Positions 18,371 to 28,532 of a DNA stretch of 64,000 nt are shown one piece after another (the stretch's first letter is position 1; each line of letters opens with the position of its first letter). The stretch is from Verrucomicrobiales bacterium (GTDB lineage Bacteria > Verrucomicrobiota > Verrucomicrobiia > Verrucomicrobiales > V1-33), in assembly GCA_028293125.1 (NCBI GenBank), contig JAQGPJ010000055.1, positions 62,001 through 126,000 on the forward strand. Direction: 5' to 3'. The translations under genes were made by a program, and so were the position numbers. The notes under the pieces are model-generated. The model was not told where the DNA came from and searched no databases. It worked only from the letters and a program-made list of their open reading frames with translations.

Positions 18371-19064
18371 CTCGTTTGAGAACTTCGGTGTATCCCTCGA
18401 TGAAACCGCCCAGGTTCTGGCGGAAGCGGTCCTTGTCCATCTTCTCGCCCGTATCGGAATCCCACAGGCGGCAAGTGTCAGGGCTGATCTCGTCCGCCAG
18501 CACGATGTTGTGGCGGTTCGGGTAAAGGCGGCCGAACTCCAGCTTGAAGTCCACCAGCGTCAGCCGGGCCTTGGCGAAAAAGACGCTCAGGGTGCGGTTG
18601 ATCTTCAAAGCCGCGCGCTTGATCTTCTCCATCTCGTCGCCACGGGCCAGGGCCAGCTCGCGGATGTGTTCGTCGTTGATCATGGGATCGCCCAACTCAT
18701 CGCTCTTGTAGTAGCACTCAATAATCGGCTGGCGCAGCTTGTGGCCCTCCGGCAGGCCCGTGCGCTTGGCCAGGCTGCCGGCGACGATGTTGCGGATCAC
18801 CACCTCGATGGGAATGATTTCCACGCGCTTGACGATGAGGGTGGTCTCCTTGTCGTCGCGGACGAAATGGGTGGCCACGCTGTCCTTCTCCAGCAACTGG
18901 TAGAGGTGCAGGCTGAGCCGTTTGTTCAGAGCCCCCTTGCGGGCGAAACTTTCCTTTTTGACGCCGTTAAAGGCCGTGGCGTCGTCCTTGAACTCCATGA
19001 GAAGCTCATTGGGATCCTCCGTGGTGAAGAGCTTTTTCGCCTTGCCTTCGTAAATCAATGCCAT
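18348..19064 (-). CDS. purC: Phosphoribosylaminoimidazole-succinocarboxamide (SAICAR) synthase
   Basis: MALIYEGKAKKLFTTEDPNELLMEFKDDATAFNG...VEIIPIEVVIRNIVAGSLAKRTGLPEG...LVDFKLEFGR...LADEISPDTCRLWD. Confidence 0.96.
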   Translation of the reverse strand: MALIYEGKAKKLFTTEDPNELLMEFKDDATAFNGVKKESFARKGALNKRLSLHLYQLLEKDSVATHFVRDDKETTLIVKRVEIIPIEVVIRNIVAGSLAKRTGLPEGHKLRQPIIECYYKSDELGDPMINDEHIRELALARGDEMEKIKRAALKINRTLSVFFAKARLTLVDFKLEFGRLYPNRHNIVLADEISPDTCRLWDSDTGEKMDKDRFRQNLGGFIEGYTEVLKRVEHALAS

Positions 19065-19118
19065 GCGTAAATGAGGGTCGGGAGTGGGGAAAGCCTTGTC
19101 ACTAGGCCCCGGCGTGCC

Positions 19119-20270
19119 ATGAGTCAAGGCGAGATGACCACTTCACCGTCCACGACCACCCTCTCCACTCCTCCCGCCCCCGCCCTGCCCCTCCACCGCC
19201 GCGCCGCCCGCTCCTTGCTGGAATCTTCCTGGCCGCTGCTGAAGGCCGGGCTTTTTATGCTGGACGCGGAGACCGCCCACCATCTGACCCTGCGGGGACT
19301 GGGCACTGCCTCCCGGCTGGGAGCTTTGAAATTACTGCCGGAGGTGGCGGAGGCCGCTCCGGTAACCGTGGCAGGCCTGCGTTTCTCCAACCGCGTGGGA
19401 CTGGCGGCAGGTCTGGACAAGGCGGGCACCTGTGTGGACGGCTTCGGAGCCATGGGGTTCGGCTTTGTGGAGATCGGCACCCTGACCCCCCGCCCGCAGC
19501 CGGGGAATCCGCAGCCCCGTCTGTTCCGCATCGTGGAGCGGGAGGCCATCGTGAACCGCATGGGATTCAACAATCCCGGAATCGCCCAAGGCCGGACCAA
19601 CGCGGAGGCCAGCGGACGCCGGCAGTGGAAAGGCGTGCTGGGCGTGAATATCGGGAAGAACTTCGACACCTCCAACACCAGCGCCGCCGATGACTATGTG
19701 CTGGGACTGCACGGGGCGTGGGAATGGGCGGACTACGTGACTGTCAATCTTTCCTCCCCCAATACCAAGGGGCTGCGGGATCTGCAGCAGGACGATTCCT
19801 GCCGCGCGCTGCTGAGGATTTTGCAAGGGGAGCAGAAGGCCTTGGCGCAGCGCCATGGGCGGCATGTGCCAGTCTTTATCAAGATCTCCCCGGACTTGGA
19901 GCCCGCGCACCTGCGCAGTCTGGCGCGGATCTTTGTTGAGGAGAAACTGGAAGGTGTCATCGCCACCAACACCACCCTCAGCCGCACGCACACAGAGGGT
20001 CTGCGCCACAGCGGCGAGGGCGGTGGACTGAGCGGGGCACCGCTGACGGAGCGCGCCACGGCCCTGATCTCGGACCTCGCCCGGGAGTTGGACGGAGCCC
20101 TGCCCATCATCGGGGCCGGCGGCATCATGGACGGTCACGACGCGGTGGAGAAGCTGCGGGCCGGGGCCGTGCTGGTGCAGCTCTACTCCGGCCTGATCTA
20201 TCGCGGCCCGGCGCTGGTGAGGGAGTGCGTGGAAGCCTGTGCAGCGGCGGTGCGGGAGGAAAAGTTGTAA
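19119..20270 (+). CDS. pyrD: Dihydroorotate dehydrogenase (quinone), class 2
   Basis: SNRVGLAAGLDKAGTCVDGFGAMGFGFVEIGTLTPRPQPGNPQPRLFRI; NRMGFNNPG; VNIGKN; YVTVNLSSPNTKGLRDLQ; IIGAGGIMDGHDAVEKLRAGA. Confidence 0.95.
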   Translation: MSQGEMTTSPSTTTLSTPPAPALPLHRRAARSLLESSWPLLKAGLFMLDAETAHHLTLRGLGTASRLGALKLLPEVAEAAPVTVAGLRFSNRVGLAAGLDKAGTCVDGFGAMGFGFVEIGTLTPRPQPGNPQPRLFRIVEREAIVNRMGFNNPGIAQGRTNAEASGRRQWKGVLGVNIGKNFDTSNTSAADDYVLGLHGAWEWADYVTVNLSSPNTKGLRDLQQDDSCRALLRILQGEQKALAQRHGRHVPVFIKISPDLEPAHLRSLARIFVEEKLEGVIATNTTLSRTHTEGLRHSGEGGGLSGAPLTERATALISDLARELDGALPIIGAGGIMDGHDAVEKLRAGAVLVQLYSGLIYRGPALVRECVEACAAAVREEKL

Positions 20271-20561
20271 CATGGTTCCACAGTTCCTGAAGACGGAGGA
20301 GCGAAATCGGACACCACTGCGGGGACATCCGTCTTCCTGTAAAATTACTCCCTTGAAATCCAGTGTAATGGCAACGGGGCAACATTAAACCGCTCACCCC
20401 CTGCTGGAGGTTTCCTGATGTCACAAGCCACAATTCTGCTTATTGGAACAGTAAATGATTTCATAATCCCTCAAATCTTTTACACGCGTTTTTCACATTG
20501 ACGCCCCATGCGTTCTTCAAGCAGGCTGCGGTTTCCGGACATCATTTTCCGGTTCAATCTC

Positions 20562-23555
20562 ATGAAAAAACAGACCCCCTGCCCGCATTCCCGACCCGGG
20601 CGTTTTCCTCTCACAGCCATTCTCCTGACTTTTGCCGCCGGCCCGTTGGCGGCGCAGACCATTCCGAACGCCGGATTTGAAACCGACGCTTTCTCCGTTT
20701 GGCCCGGATATGTTTCGGACAATTCCGCAATCACTGGATGGGAAGGCGGTCCGCCGGAGAGGATCGGCCTCAATCCCGCCGGTGGATCCCCCTTTGCCGA
20801 CAACGGCACCATCCCGGAAGGCACCAATGTGGCTTTCATCCAAAGTCAGGACAGCGGCACCCCCACGGAGCTGAGCACCACCATCAGCGGGCTGACCGCG
20901 AATACTCAATACCGGTTGAGCTTCCGCATCAACGCCCGCGGGGGGCAGGCTCCCAATCTCACGGTCACGGTGGATGGAAACGAACTTCTGAGGAGCAATG
21001 TTCACAACGTTGCCGGGGCTGCTCCCTACCGCACTGTCAATCTGCTCTTCACAGCGGTTGGCACCACGGCCCAGCTGGTGCTGCAGAACCAGCAAACCAC
21101 CGACACCACCGTTGTCGTGGATGATTTCAAGGTGACAGCGGCGCCCACTCCGGCGTGGAGTTTTGAGGCTTGGACTGACTCCTCCACCTCCGGGCTTGAC
21201 CCCCAGTATAACTACACCCACCTTTACAACTTCAACAGCACCGCCACGCCCGGCATCAACGGCCTCTTTTTCCAAGGAATCACCGGCGGCAATCCAATGG
21301 TGGCCGGGAAATTCAGCGTGACGGGCATGGGCGGCACTTTCGCCAACGATGGAAACTCGCTCAGCGACGGGGACAACCGGCTGCTGGCCAATGATTTTAT
21401 TTATGCCGGCGATCCTGGAACCCTGAACCTCGAGGGTCTGAAGCCCAACACCCCGTACGTCCTCAACATCTACTCGGTGGCTTTCGACGCTCAAAACACC
21501 CGCTGGATTAATTTCCAGAATACCGACAGCATGGAGGGCCTGACGGTGGACCAGGACAGTTTCGGGAACGACAGCGGCATCCGCATTATCCACAGCTACA
21601 CTTCCAGTGCCGAGGGCAAGGTATCCGTGACCACCCGCGGCCTGAGTGACGCCAGCTTCCACATGTATGGTTTCAGCAACCGGGAGGTGGTTCCCGCCGG
21701 GAACATCGCGCCGGTGATCGCCGCCCAGCCTGTCAGCACGCGGGTCATCGCCGGGGACACTGTCACCCTTTCCTCCGGTGCCTCAGGGGTTCCGGTGCCG
21801 GCTTATCAGTGGCTGCTGAACGGCAACCCCATCAGTGATGGTGAGGTTTATACCGGGGCCACGACCAATGCGCTGCAGATCAATGGCAAAGGCGGAGCCG
21901 GAGCGGGATACTACACGCTCAGGGCCCAGAACGTGATGGGCTCGGTCACCAGCAATCCGGCCTATGTCGAGGTCTATGTGCCCAAAGCCGGCCCTCTGTT
22001 CTCCACCGGGGTGGACGCGTCAGGAACACCTCTGCCCGAAACGGACGGCAATGGCAGCCCGAGCGAGGATCCTCATTACAAATTGACGGTGAATCCGGAC
22101 GGCGAGCCCAACATTCCCGCCGTCGTGCAGACTGGAATCCCCTCGCCGCCTTGGATCGCAAACAGCTCCCACAGCAACTGGATCGGCTCTTTGCCGAACA
22201 CAGGCAGTGGCGCGGTGGGTCAGTTTACCTACAGCACCACAGTGGATGCCGGGGACAATCCCGCCGCCTTCAATGCCTTGTTGTTCTACGCGGTGGACAA
22301 CCTGACCAATGCCATCCTCGTGAACGGCCAGCCGGCCACCGGCATCGTGCTCAGCCAGGGATTTGACCGCTACACCATCGCCAACCTGAACACCGTCAGC
22401 GCTCCGTCGCTGCACGCCGGGGTCAACACCGTGGATTTTGTGGTGGAGAATCTGGCCCCCCCCGGCCCCACAGGCCTGCGGGTTGCATCGGTTGAGGTGC
22501 CTGCCGGGATTCAGCCGGTGATTGTCCAGCAGCCTCTCACCGCATCGGTGGTGGACGGGTCCAGCGTGACCCTAAGCGCCCGGGCCTACGGCAGCGGCGT
22601 GATCACCTACCAGTGGATGAAGAACGGAGCCAACATCGCGGGCGCGGTCAACAGCACGTTCACCATTGGCAGCTTCTCAGCGGCGGACAACGCCGCCTAC
22701 TCCGTGAAGGCCACCAACGCCCTGGGTTCCGCCACCAGCACTGAAGCCGTGCTGGATGTGCGGTATCCGGTCGGTGGACTGTTCAGCTCCGGCGTGGATG
22801 AGACAGGCACCGTGCTGGAGGACGGGGCGGACGATCCACATTACCAGCTCCTCTTCAGCGCGGACGGAACCAACGAAATCCAAGCGGTGGTGCACGGCTC
22901 CGACATCTTCCCGATCGTGGCCGGTCCATGGGTGGCGAACTCCGCCACCTCCAAGTGGATCAGCCCGCGCCTGAACTCTGCGCAGGCGGGGGCGCTGGCC
23001 AGTGACGGCGGGGCCGGTCCGGGAACCTACGTGTACCGCACCACCTTTGACCTGACGGGGTTTGCCCCAGCCTCGGCCATCATCAGCGGTCAATGGACCT
23101 CGGACAATCAGGGCCTGGCCATCCGGGTGAACGGCAATCCCACCGGCATCACCGGATCGGGGAATTTTGGTGGCTATGAGGCGTTCCGGATCGACGATGT
23201 CCGCGCTGATTTTGCCAGCGGGGTGAACACCTTGGATTTTGTGGTCCAGAATGCCGACGCCACCGCCGGCTACACAGGCCTGCGGGTCGAAGGAATCAGT
23301 GTAATAGCCGCGAAAGGCCAGAACGTCAGTCTGCCGCCCATCAGCATTTCGCTTTCCGCCAATGGCAAGCCGGTGATCAGCTTCCAAGGCACGGCGGGTG
23401 TCACCTACCCCATCCAGCGCTCCATTGACCTGACGCCCTCCAACAGCTGGTCCGTCATCGGTCAGGCGGTGGCTGCCGCCGGGGGCGCGGTGCAGTTTGA
23501 GGATGTGAATGCACCGACCGGGCGCGCCTTCTACCGCGTGGTGTTCCCACAGTGA
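20562..23555 (+). CDS. Secreted protein with two Ig-like domains and repeated ...SGVD... modules
   Basis: Signal peptide; PVIAAQPVSTRVIAGDTVTLSSGASGVPVPAYQWLLNG and PVIVQQPLTASVVDGSSVTLSARAYGSGVITYQWMKNGANIAG. Confidence 0.82.
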   Translation: MKKQTPCPHSRPGRFPLTAILLTFAAGPLAAQTIPNAGFETDAFSVWPGYVSDNSAITGWEGGPPERIGLNPAGGSPFADNGTIPEGTNVAFIQSQDSGTPTELSTTISGLTANTQYRLSFRINARGGQAPNLTVTVDGNELLRSNVHNVAGAAPYRTVNLLFTAVGTTAQLVLQNQQTTDTTVVVDDFKVTAAPTPAWSFEAWTDSSTSGLDPQYNYTHLYNFNSTATPGINGLFFQGITGGNPMVAGKFSVTGMGGTFANDGNSLSDGDNRLLANDFIYAGDPGTLNLEGLKPNTPYVLNIYSVAFDAQNTRWINFQNTDSMEGLTVDQDSFGNDSGIRIIHSYTSSAEGKVSVTTRGLSDASFHMYGFSNREVVPAGNIAPVIAAQPVSTRVIAGDTVTLSSGASGVPVPAYQWLLNGNPISDGEVYTGATTNALQINGKGGAGAGYYTLRAQNVMGSVTSNPAYVEVYVPKAGPLFSTGVDASGTPLPETDGNGSPSEDPHYKLTVNPDGEPNIPAVVQTGIPSPPWIANSSHSNWIGSLPNTGSGAVGQFTYSTTVDAGDNPAAFNALLFYAVDNLTNAILVNGQPATGIVLSQGFDRYTIANLNTVSAPSLHAGVNTVDFVVENLAPPGPTGLRVASVEVPAGIQPVIVQQPLTASVVDGSSVTLSARAYGSGVITYQWMKNGANIAGAVNSTFTIGSFSAADNAAYSVKATNALGSATSTEAVLDVRYPVGGLFSSGVDETGTVLEDGADDPHYQLLFSADGTNEIQAVVHGSDIFPIVAGPWVANSATSKWISPRLNSAQAGALASDGGAGPGTYVYRTTFDLTGFAPASAIISGQWTSDNQGLAIRVNGNPTGITGSGNFGGYEAFRIDDVRADFASGVNTLDFVVQNADATAGYTGLRVEGISVIAAKGQNVSLPPISISLSANGKPVISFQGTAGVTYPIQRSIDLTPSNSWSVIGQAVAAAGGAVQFEDVNAPTGRAFYRVVFPQ

Positions 23556-23628
23556 CCTTAGGCTCTCTGATGACAGGATCCATTCCCTGACCGGGCGCTG
23601 ACAGCAAATCCGCCGGCAAGGGAATCCC

Positions 23629-23664
23629 AGGACAGGACGCGGACACCGCGTCCTGTCCTTTTTT
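23629..23664 (+). terminator. Rho-independent terminator after the Ig-like gene
   Basis: Perfect 14-bp stem AGGACAGGACGCGG-aca-CCGCGTCCTGTCCT then TTTTT. Confidence 0.88.
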
Positions 23665-23759
23665 ATTCCTGCCGCGCGGTTGGCACAGGGCGGGAAAGGA
23701 TGCCGAGCACCCGCACCGTCCGCAGGAATCCCGTTACCCTGGGGACAGACTCCGCGGCT

Positions 23760-24875
23760 TCAGGCAGTGCCGGCGGTGGAATACGCGCGGCCTTTCCACA
23801 CCGCCGGCCTTTTGCGGAGTAAGCGGAAAAATGCGAACCACTGAATGGCCACCAGCACGCAGATGCCCAGCGGATGGAGAAGCACTCCGGCCAGCGGCTG
23901 GCGGAAGCGGTGAACGGCGGCCAGCCGCGGAAGGAGCACCGCCGTGAGAGCGGCGAATGAAAGGGGTGAAGGCGCAGCCAGCACCAGCGCCAAGGGAAGC
24001 ACCTGCCCGCCCAGCAGCAGCAGGGTGGAAGGCAGGATCAGCTGCGGGCTGGCGAGGCCTTCGTGGGCGTTCTTCGCAAATCCCTGCCAGACTTCACGCG
24101 CACTCTGATACATCCGGCAGCGGAAGCCACCGGTGGCGTCGAAAAGATCGGTGTGGAATCCGTGCGTGCGGAGGCTGCGCGCCAGGGCCAGTCCATCGTG
24201 CAGTTGATCAGCGACAGCCCCGTGGCCTCCGCTGCTTTCATAAGCTTCACGGCGGACAGTCAGAATTTGCCCACAGGCGGCGGCAAAACGCGGATCCGTG
24301 CCGCTTCTCATCCGCCCGATGGGCAGGAATCCCAGCAGCACAAAGTGGATCAACGGTATGATCAGCCGCTCCATGAAGGTGTGCGTCTCCTCATACGGCA
24401 CGCCGCTGGCCAGAGCGGCGCGGGACGTGTCCATGAAGCCGGCAAGCCGTGCGAGGGCGTCCGGGTCTGTGACGCGCACGTCGGCATCCATGAAAACCAG
24501 CAGCGGATGGCGCGCCAGTGAGGCCAGACGCGCGCAGGCATGATTTTTTCCGCACCATCCCGGCGGCAGCGGAGGTGCCGCCTCCAGGCGCACACGCATA
24601 TCCCGCGCGGCGAACCTGCGGACAATCTCCGCCGTGCGGTCGGTGGAGCTGTCATCAAGGACGATCACCTCCAGATCAACCCCTCCGCTTTCCAGCACGG
24701 AACGGAGCGCGTCCGCGATATTCGCCTCCTCGTTGCGGGCGGGAATGAGCACGGAGCAGCGGCGGCGTTCCCCGCAGGCGGGCGGGAGGCTGCGGTAGAG
24801 CGGCAGGTTGCGCAGAAACAGGACCGCCGGGATCAGCGCCAAAACAAACGCGGCCATGGTGAGAGCAGTGATCAT
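23760..24875 (-). CDS. Family 2 glycosyltransferase, carotenoid-cluster (CrtQ-like)
   Basis: CSVLIPARNEEANIADALRSVLESGGVDLEVIVLDDSSTDRTAEIVRRF; LVFMDADVRVTDPDALARLA; 4-bp overlap with upstream gene. Confidence 0.82.
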   Translation of the reverse strand: MITALTMAAFVLALIPAVLFLRNLPLYRSLPPACGERRRCSVLIPARNEEANIADALRSVLESGGVDLEVIVLDDSSTDRTAEIVRRFAARDMRVRLEAAPPLPPGWCGKNHACARLASLARHPLLVFMDADVRVTDPDALARLAGFMDTSRAALASGVPYEETHTFMERLIIPLIHFVLLGFLPIGRMRSGTDPRFAAACGQILTVRREAYESSGGHGAVADQLHDGLALARSLRTHGFHTDLFDATGGFRCRMYQSAREVWQGFAKNAHEGLASPQLILPSTLLLLGGQVLPLALVLAAPSPLSFAALTAVLLPRLAAVHRFRQPLAGVLLHPLGICVLVAIQWFAFFRLLRKRPAVWKGRAYSTAGTA

Positions 24876-25678
24876 GGGGCGCTTTGCGGAGAATGCTCAG
24901 CGGTGAATTTTCCGCCGCGCACTCTGGCGCGCAGCCGCCGCCATGTGTCATAGATGGCCCCGACGCCGGTCCGTCCCCGGCTGAGGGTGAGCCAGTCGGC
25001 GGGATCGCGCCGGCAGGAGCACGCGGCCAGCTCATCCTGCGCGGCTTCGAGAGCACCGGTGAACGTGCGCGTCCATTCCGCCGTCGTCCGGGATTCCCGG
25101 GTACTGACCGGCGCGCCGAAGCTGACAAGAATTTCAGGGCGCGGCTCGGTCCAGAAAGCATATTCAATAGCCAACGGCACGAACATGGCGTCCGGCCCGC
25201 GCGCCGCCAGCGCGCCGAGTCCGTCCTCAAACTGCAGCGGACGCTCGCGCGTGTCGGTGAAGCGGCCCTGCGGCGTGAGCCAGAGGGCCTGCGAGGGTGA
25301 GGCGAGGACCGCGTGCGCGGTGCGGAGGAAGGCGCGTGCGCCCCGGGCGGTGCGGGGTTCGACTCCGAAAAAGCCGAGCTTCCGGAAAAAGCCGTAGCGT
25401 GCCAGCATGGCGGAATCGATCGGGGCGAAGGAGGTGCGGTCCGAAAAAAATTCGCGCGCCAGCAGCAGACATACAAGTGGATCCCACCACGCGGCGTGAT
25501 TCACATGGATGACCAGCGGGTGCCCGCAGCCGCGCGGGGGCATGCCGCTTTTCAAAATCCGCAGCGAGTGGAAGTGCTGGCCCACATAGCGGCGCGAATA
25601 GGCCGCAAACATTTTGACGAAGACAGGCGACGCCGGCGGCAGCGTGGTGCCCGTGGGCCAGGAGGCAGGGGTTTTCAT
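24872..25678 (-). CDS. 1-acyl-glycerol-3-phosphate acyltransferase-like (carotenoid acyltransferase candidate)
   Basis: PLVIHVNHAAWWDPLVCLLLAREFF (HxxxxD), LWLTPQGRFTDTRERPLQFEDGL. Confidence 0.78.
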   Translation of the reverse strand: MKTPASWPTGTTLPPASPVFVKMFAAYSRRYVGQHFHSLRILKSGMPPRGCGHPLVIHVNHAAWWDPLVCLLLAREFFSDRTSFAPIDSAMLARYGFFRKLGFFGVEPRTARGARAFLRTAHAVLASPSQALWLTPQGRFTDTRERPLQFEDGLGALAARGPDAMFVPLAIEYAFWTEPRPEILVSFGAPVSTRESRTTAEWTRTFTGALEAAQDELAACSCRRDPADWLTLSRGRTGVGAIYDTWRRLRARVRGGKFTAEHSPQSAP

Positions 25679-27219
25679 GCGGCTGTATCCGCGGTTTTCC
25701 CGGCCGGCCGGGAGGCTGCGGCACTATCACGGTCAAGAGTGTCGGCGGCGATCCAGCCGGACATGAGTACCATGGGCATGCCGGGACCGGGATGCGCCGC
25801 GCCGCCGGCAAGGTAGAGCCCGCGCAGATCGGCGCTGCGGTTGCCGGGTTTGAACGCACCGAGGAATTTGCCGTGGCTCGCGAGACCGTAAATGGCCCCG
25901 TTCAGCACGTGGTAGCGCTCGTGAATATCCTGCGGCGTGAGAGTGCTCTCATAGACGATGCGCTCTTCGATGTCCGGCATCCGGCCGGTGCGCTTCAGTT
26001 TTTCCAGGATCACGCGCCGGTATTCCGGCAGCATTTTTTTCCAATCATGATGCGGGCGCAGATACGGCGTGTGCACAAGCACATAAAGCGCTTCACCTCC
26101 GGCCGGCGCAGTGCCGGGCTCGGTGCAGGTGGTGGCGGCCAGATAACAGGTGGGATCGGGTGCGGGCTCCCCCTTTTTGTAGATCCACTCGAACTCCTCG
26201 TGCGGGTCGCGGCTGAAAACGAAGCCGTGATGCGCCAGATGGTCATAACGTTTGGACAGCCCGAGGTACAGCACCACACCCGAGCAGGCGGGCTCATAGC
26301 GGCGGCGGCGCTCGAAGCGGCCACCCGCCTCATCACTGACCAGTTCCCGGTGGGTGCGCACGGAATCACAGTTCGACACCACCGCGCTGAGGGCCACCTC
26401 CTCACCGGCATCAGTGCGCACTCCGGTGACTGTCCCTGCGTGCGACAGGATTTTTTCGATTTTCACCCCGGTGCGGAATTCGACGCCCAGTCCGCGCGCC
26501 AGCTTTTCGAGCGCGAGCGGCACCGCGCGCGTGCCGCCGATGGGATACCACACGCCCTCATCGGTCTGCATGTGGGCAATGCCGCACAGCACCGCCGGCG
26601 AGCCTTGGGGTGATGAGCCGACATACTGCGTGAAGTGGTCCATCATCTGCGCCACCCGCGCATCGGGAGTGAAGGCGCGCACTGTGCCAGCGACCGAGCG
26701 CCCCATGCGCATCGCCAGCACATCGCCCAGCATCCCCGGATCAAACGACGAGCGCCAGTCGAACATGTCACGCAACCCGCCGATCGGCTTGTAAAAAAAG
26801 TGCCTCTGGGAAATGCGGTCGAGGCGCGCGCTGTAGTCGATAAATTCTTGGTAGCGCGCACCGGATGCGGTGCCGGGCGCGAACTCATCCAGCGTGCGGG
26901 CCATCGCAGCAGTGTCCTGCGCGAGATCAAGGACTGAGCCGTCCTCAAAAAAGCAGCGCCACTGGGGGTCCAGCCGCACCAACTGCAAATAATCCTCCAT
27001 GCGTGCGCCGGCCTCATTGAAAATGCGGCGGAGCACCGAGGGAATGGTCACGATGGTCGGCCCCATGTCAAAGCGGAAGCCACCGCCGGTGAGCTGTGCG
27101 GCCTTGCCGCCGAGCCAGTCGTTGCGCTCAAAGAGAATGACCCGGTGGCCGCGCGCGGCCAGCACGCAGGCTGCGGAAAGGCCCCCCAGACCGCCGCCGA
27201 TAATGCCGATCGGTTTCAT
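25675..27219 (-). CDS. CrtN/CrtP-family carotenoid desaturase/oxygenase
   Basis: IGIIGGGLGGLSAACVLAARGHRVILFERNDWLGGKAAQLTGGGFRFDMGPTIVTIPSVLRRIF; LRGLYLAGGAAHPGPGMPMVLMSGWIAADTL. Confidence 0.9.
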   Translation of the reverse strand: MKPIGIIGGGLGGLSAACVLAARGHRVILFERNDWLGGKAAQLTGGGFRFDMGPTIVTIPSVLRRIFNEAGARMEDYLQLVRLDPQWRCFFEDGSVLDLAQDTAAMARTLDEFAPGTASGARYQEFIDYSARLDRISQRHFFYKPIGGLRDMFDWRSSFDPGMLGDVLAMRMGRSVAGTVRAFTPDARVAQMMDHFTQYVGSSPQGSPAVLCGIAHMQTDEGVWYPIGGTRAVPLALEKLARGLGVEFRTGVKIEKILSHAGTVTGVRTDAGEEVALSAVVSNCDSVRTHRELVSDEAGGRFERRRRYEPACSGVVLYLGLSKRYDHLAHHGFVFSRDPHEEFEWIYKKGEPAPDPTCYLAATTCTEPGTAPAGGEALYVLVHTPYLRPHHDWKKMLPEYRRVILEKLKRTGRMPDIEERIVYESTLTPQDIHERYHVLNGAIYGLASHGKFLGAFKPGNRSADLRGLYLAGGAAHPGPGMPMVLMSGWIAADTLDRDSAAASRPAGKTADTAA

Positions 27220-28532
27220 GATTTTGACTTTGTGGTTTTGATTTTGGTGAGGATCGCCCGGAAAAGACCGGGAAGCGCCCGGAGCCGGTTGCGGCCATGG
27301 GCGGCACGCAGCCAGGCGGAGAAAAACGCCGCGTCGTCCACGGACGGCTCATCGAAATGCGGGTGCATGCCTCCGCGGCGCACCGCGACGACGTGCGGAA
27401 AGGTCATTTCGAGCAGCCCCTCCGCACCCCGCGTGATGCCGAATCCGCTCGCCTTCACCCCGCCGAACGGCATCCGTGGATCGGCGGTGGGAACGATCAG
27501 ATCGTTGATGGTGACAAATCCGGTCCTCAGACGGGACGCAAGCCGGTGCGCACTGGCAGGGTCGCCGGAGAAAATGGCGGCCCCAAGCGCGAAATCGGCG
27601 GCATTGACCAGCGCGGCGGCGGCATCAGCATCCCGGACCGTTTGAACCGGCGGCACGGGCGCTCCATCTGCTCCGGCAAGGCGTCCCGCCAACTCCCCCG
27701 CCATGGATCCGACCGCAAGGATGCGGCGTGGCGCGATGCATGTTCCCCCGGCATTCAGCCGCAGGCCAAAACGCAGGGCGCGCACCGCGAGCTCCAAATC
27801 GGCGTCCTCCAGGACGATAACGGTGTCCATGCCCGAGAGCTCCATCACCGACGGTGTATTGGTGTCCGCAAGCCGGGCGAGGACGGATCGGCCATTTTCC
27901 GAGGAGCCGGTGAAGATGACCTTGTCGGCTCCATAGGCGACCGCCTCGCGCGATTCAGCCCCGGTGTCACCGAGAATTTCGAGTAATGGGAAAGGAAGAC
28001 CGGCTGCAAAAGCAAGGCGGGCCACGGCAAGCGCAACGTGGCGCGTGCCCGGAGCAGGTTTAAGGCGGACCGCGTTTCCCGCGACGAGAGCGTGCAGCGT
28101 GTGCACGGCGGGGAGAAAAAGCGGGTAATTGCCGGGACCAATGACAAGCACCGTGCCAAAGGGCCGGCGCTGCACTTCAAAGTCCATACCATGCAGCCAA
28201 AGCGGGCGGCCTTTCCTGCCATGAAACCGTGGTGCCAGCACCTTCGGGGCGTTGCGCTCAAGCCATTGGCAGGCATCCGCCAGCGGCAGCACCTCGGAGA
28301 CAAGCTTCTCCGCCAATGGCCGGTCCCGCACCGATGCCGCCTCCGCCGCCAGGGATTCGGCGTTCTCGGCGATCAGATGGCGGAGTCTGCGGATAAACGC
28401 CAGCCGGTCGCGCACCGGCGTTTCCTCCCAGCGCAGCTGAGCTGTGCGGACGCCGTCCTGCACGGGGCCAGGATTCCGTCCGCCAGGCGGCGGCTCCTGT
28501 CGTGACCGTGCGGTATTGGCAGGCGCATTCAT
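27216..28532 (-). CDS. Aldehyde dehydrogenase (apo-carotenal/diapolycopenal dehydrogenase candidate)
   Basis: GTVLVIGPGNYPLFLPAVHTLHALVAGNAVRLKPAPGT; VIFTGSSENGRSVLARLA; PRMPFGGVKASGFGITRGAEGLLEMTFPHVVAVRR. Confidence 0.82.
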   Translation of the reverse strand: MNAPANTARSRQEPPPGGRNPGPVQDGVRTAQLRWEETPVRDRLAFIRRLRHLIAENAESLAAEAASVRDRPLAEKLVSEVLPLADACQWLERNAPKVLAPRFHGRKGRPLWLHGMDFEVQRRPFGTVLVIGPGNYPLFLPAVHTLHALVAGNAVRLKPAPGTRHVALAVARLAFAAGLPFPLLEILGDTGAESREAVAYGADKVIFTGSSENGRSVLARLADTNTPSVMELSGMDTVIVLEDADLELAVRALRFGLRLNAGGTCIAPRRILAVGSMAGELAGRLAGADGAPVPPVQTVRDADAAAALVNAADFALGAAIFSGDPASAHRLASRLRTGFVTINDLIVPTADPRMPFGGVKASGFGITRGAEGLLEMTFPHVVAVRRGGMHPHFDEPSVDDAAFFSAWLRAAHGRNRLRALPGLFRAILTKIKTTKSKS

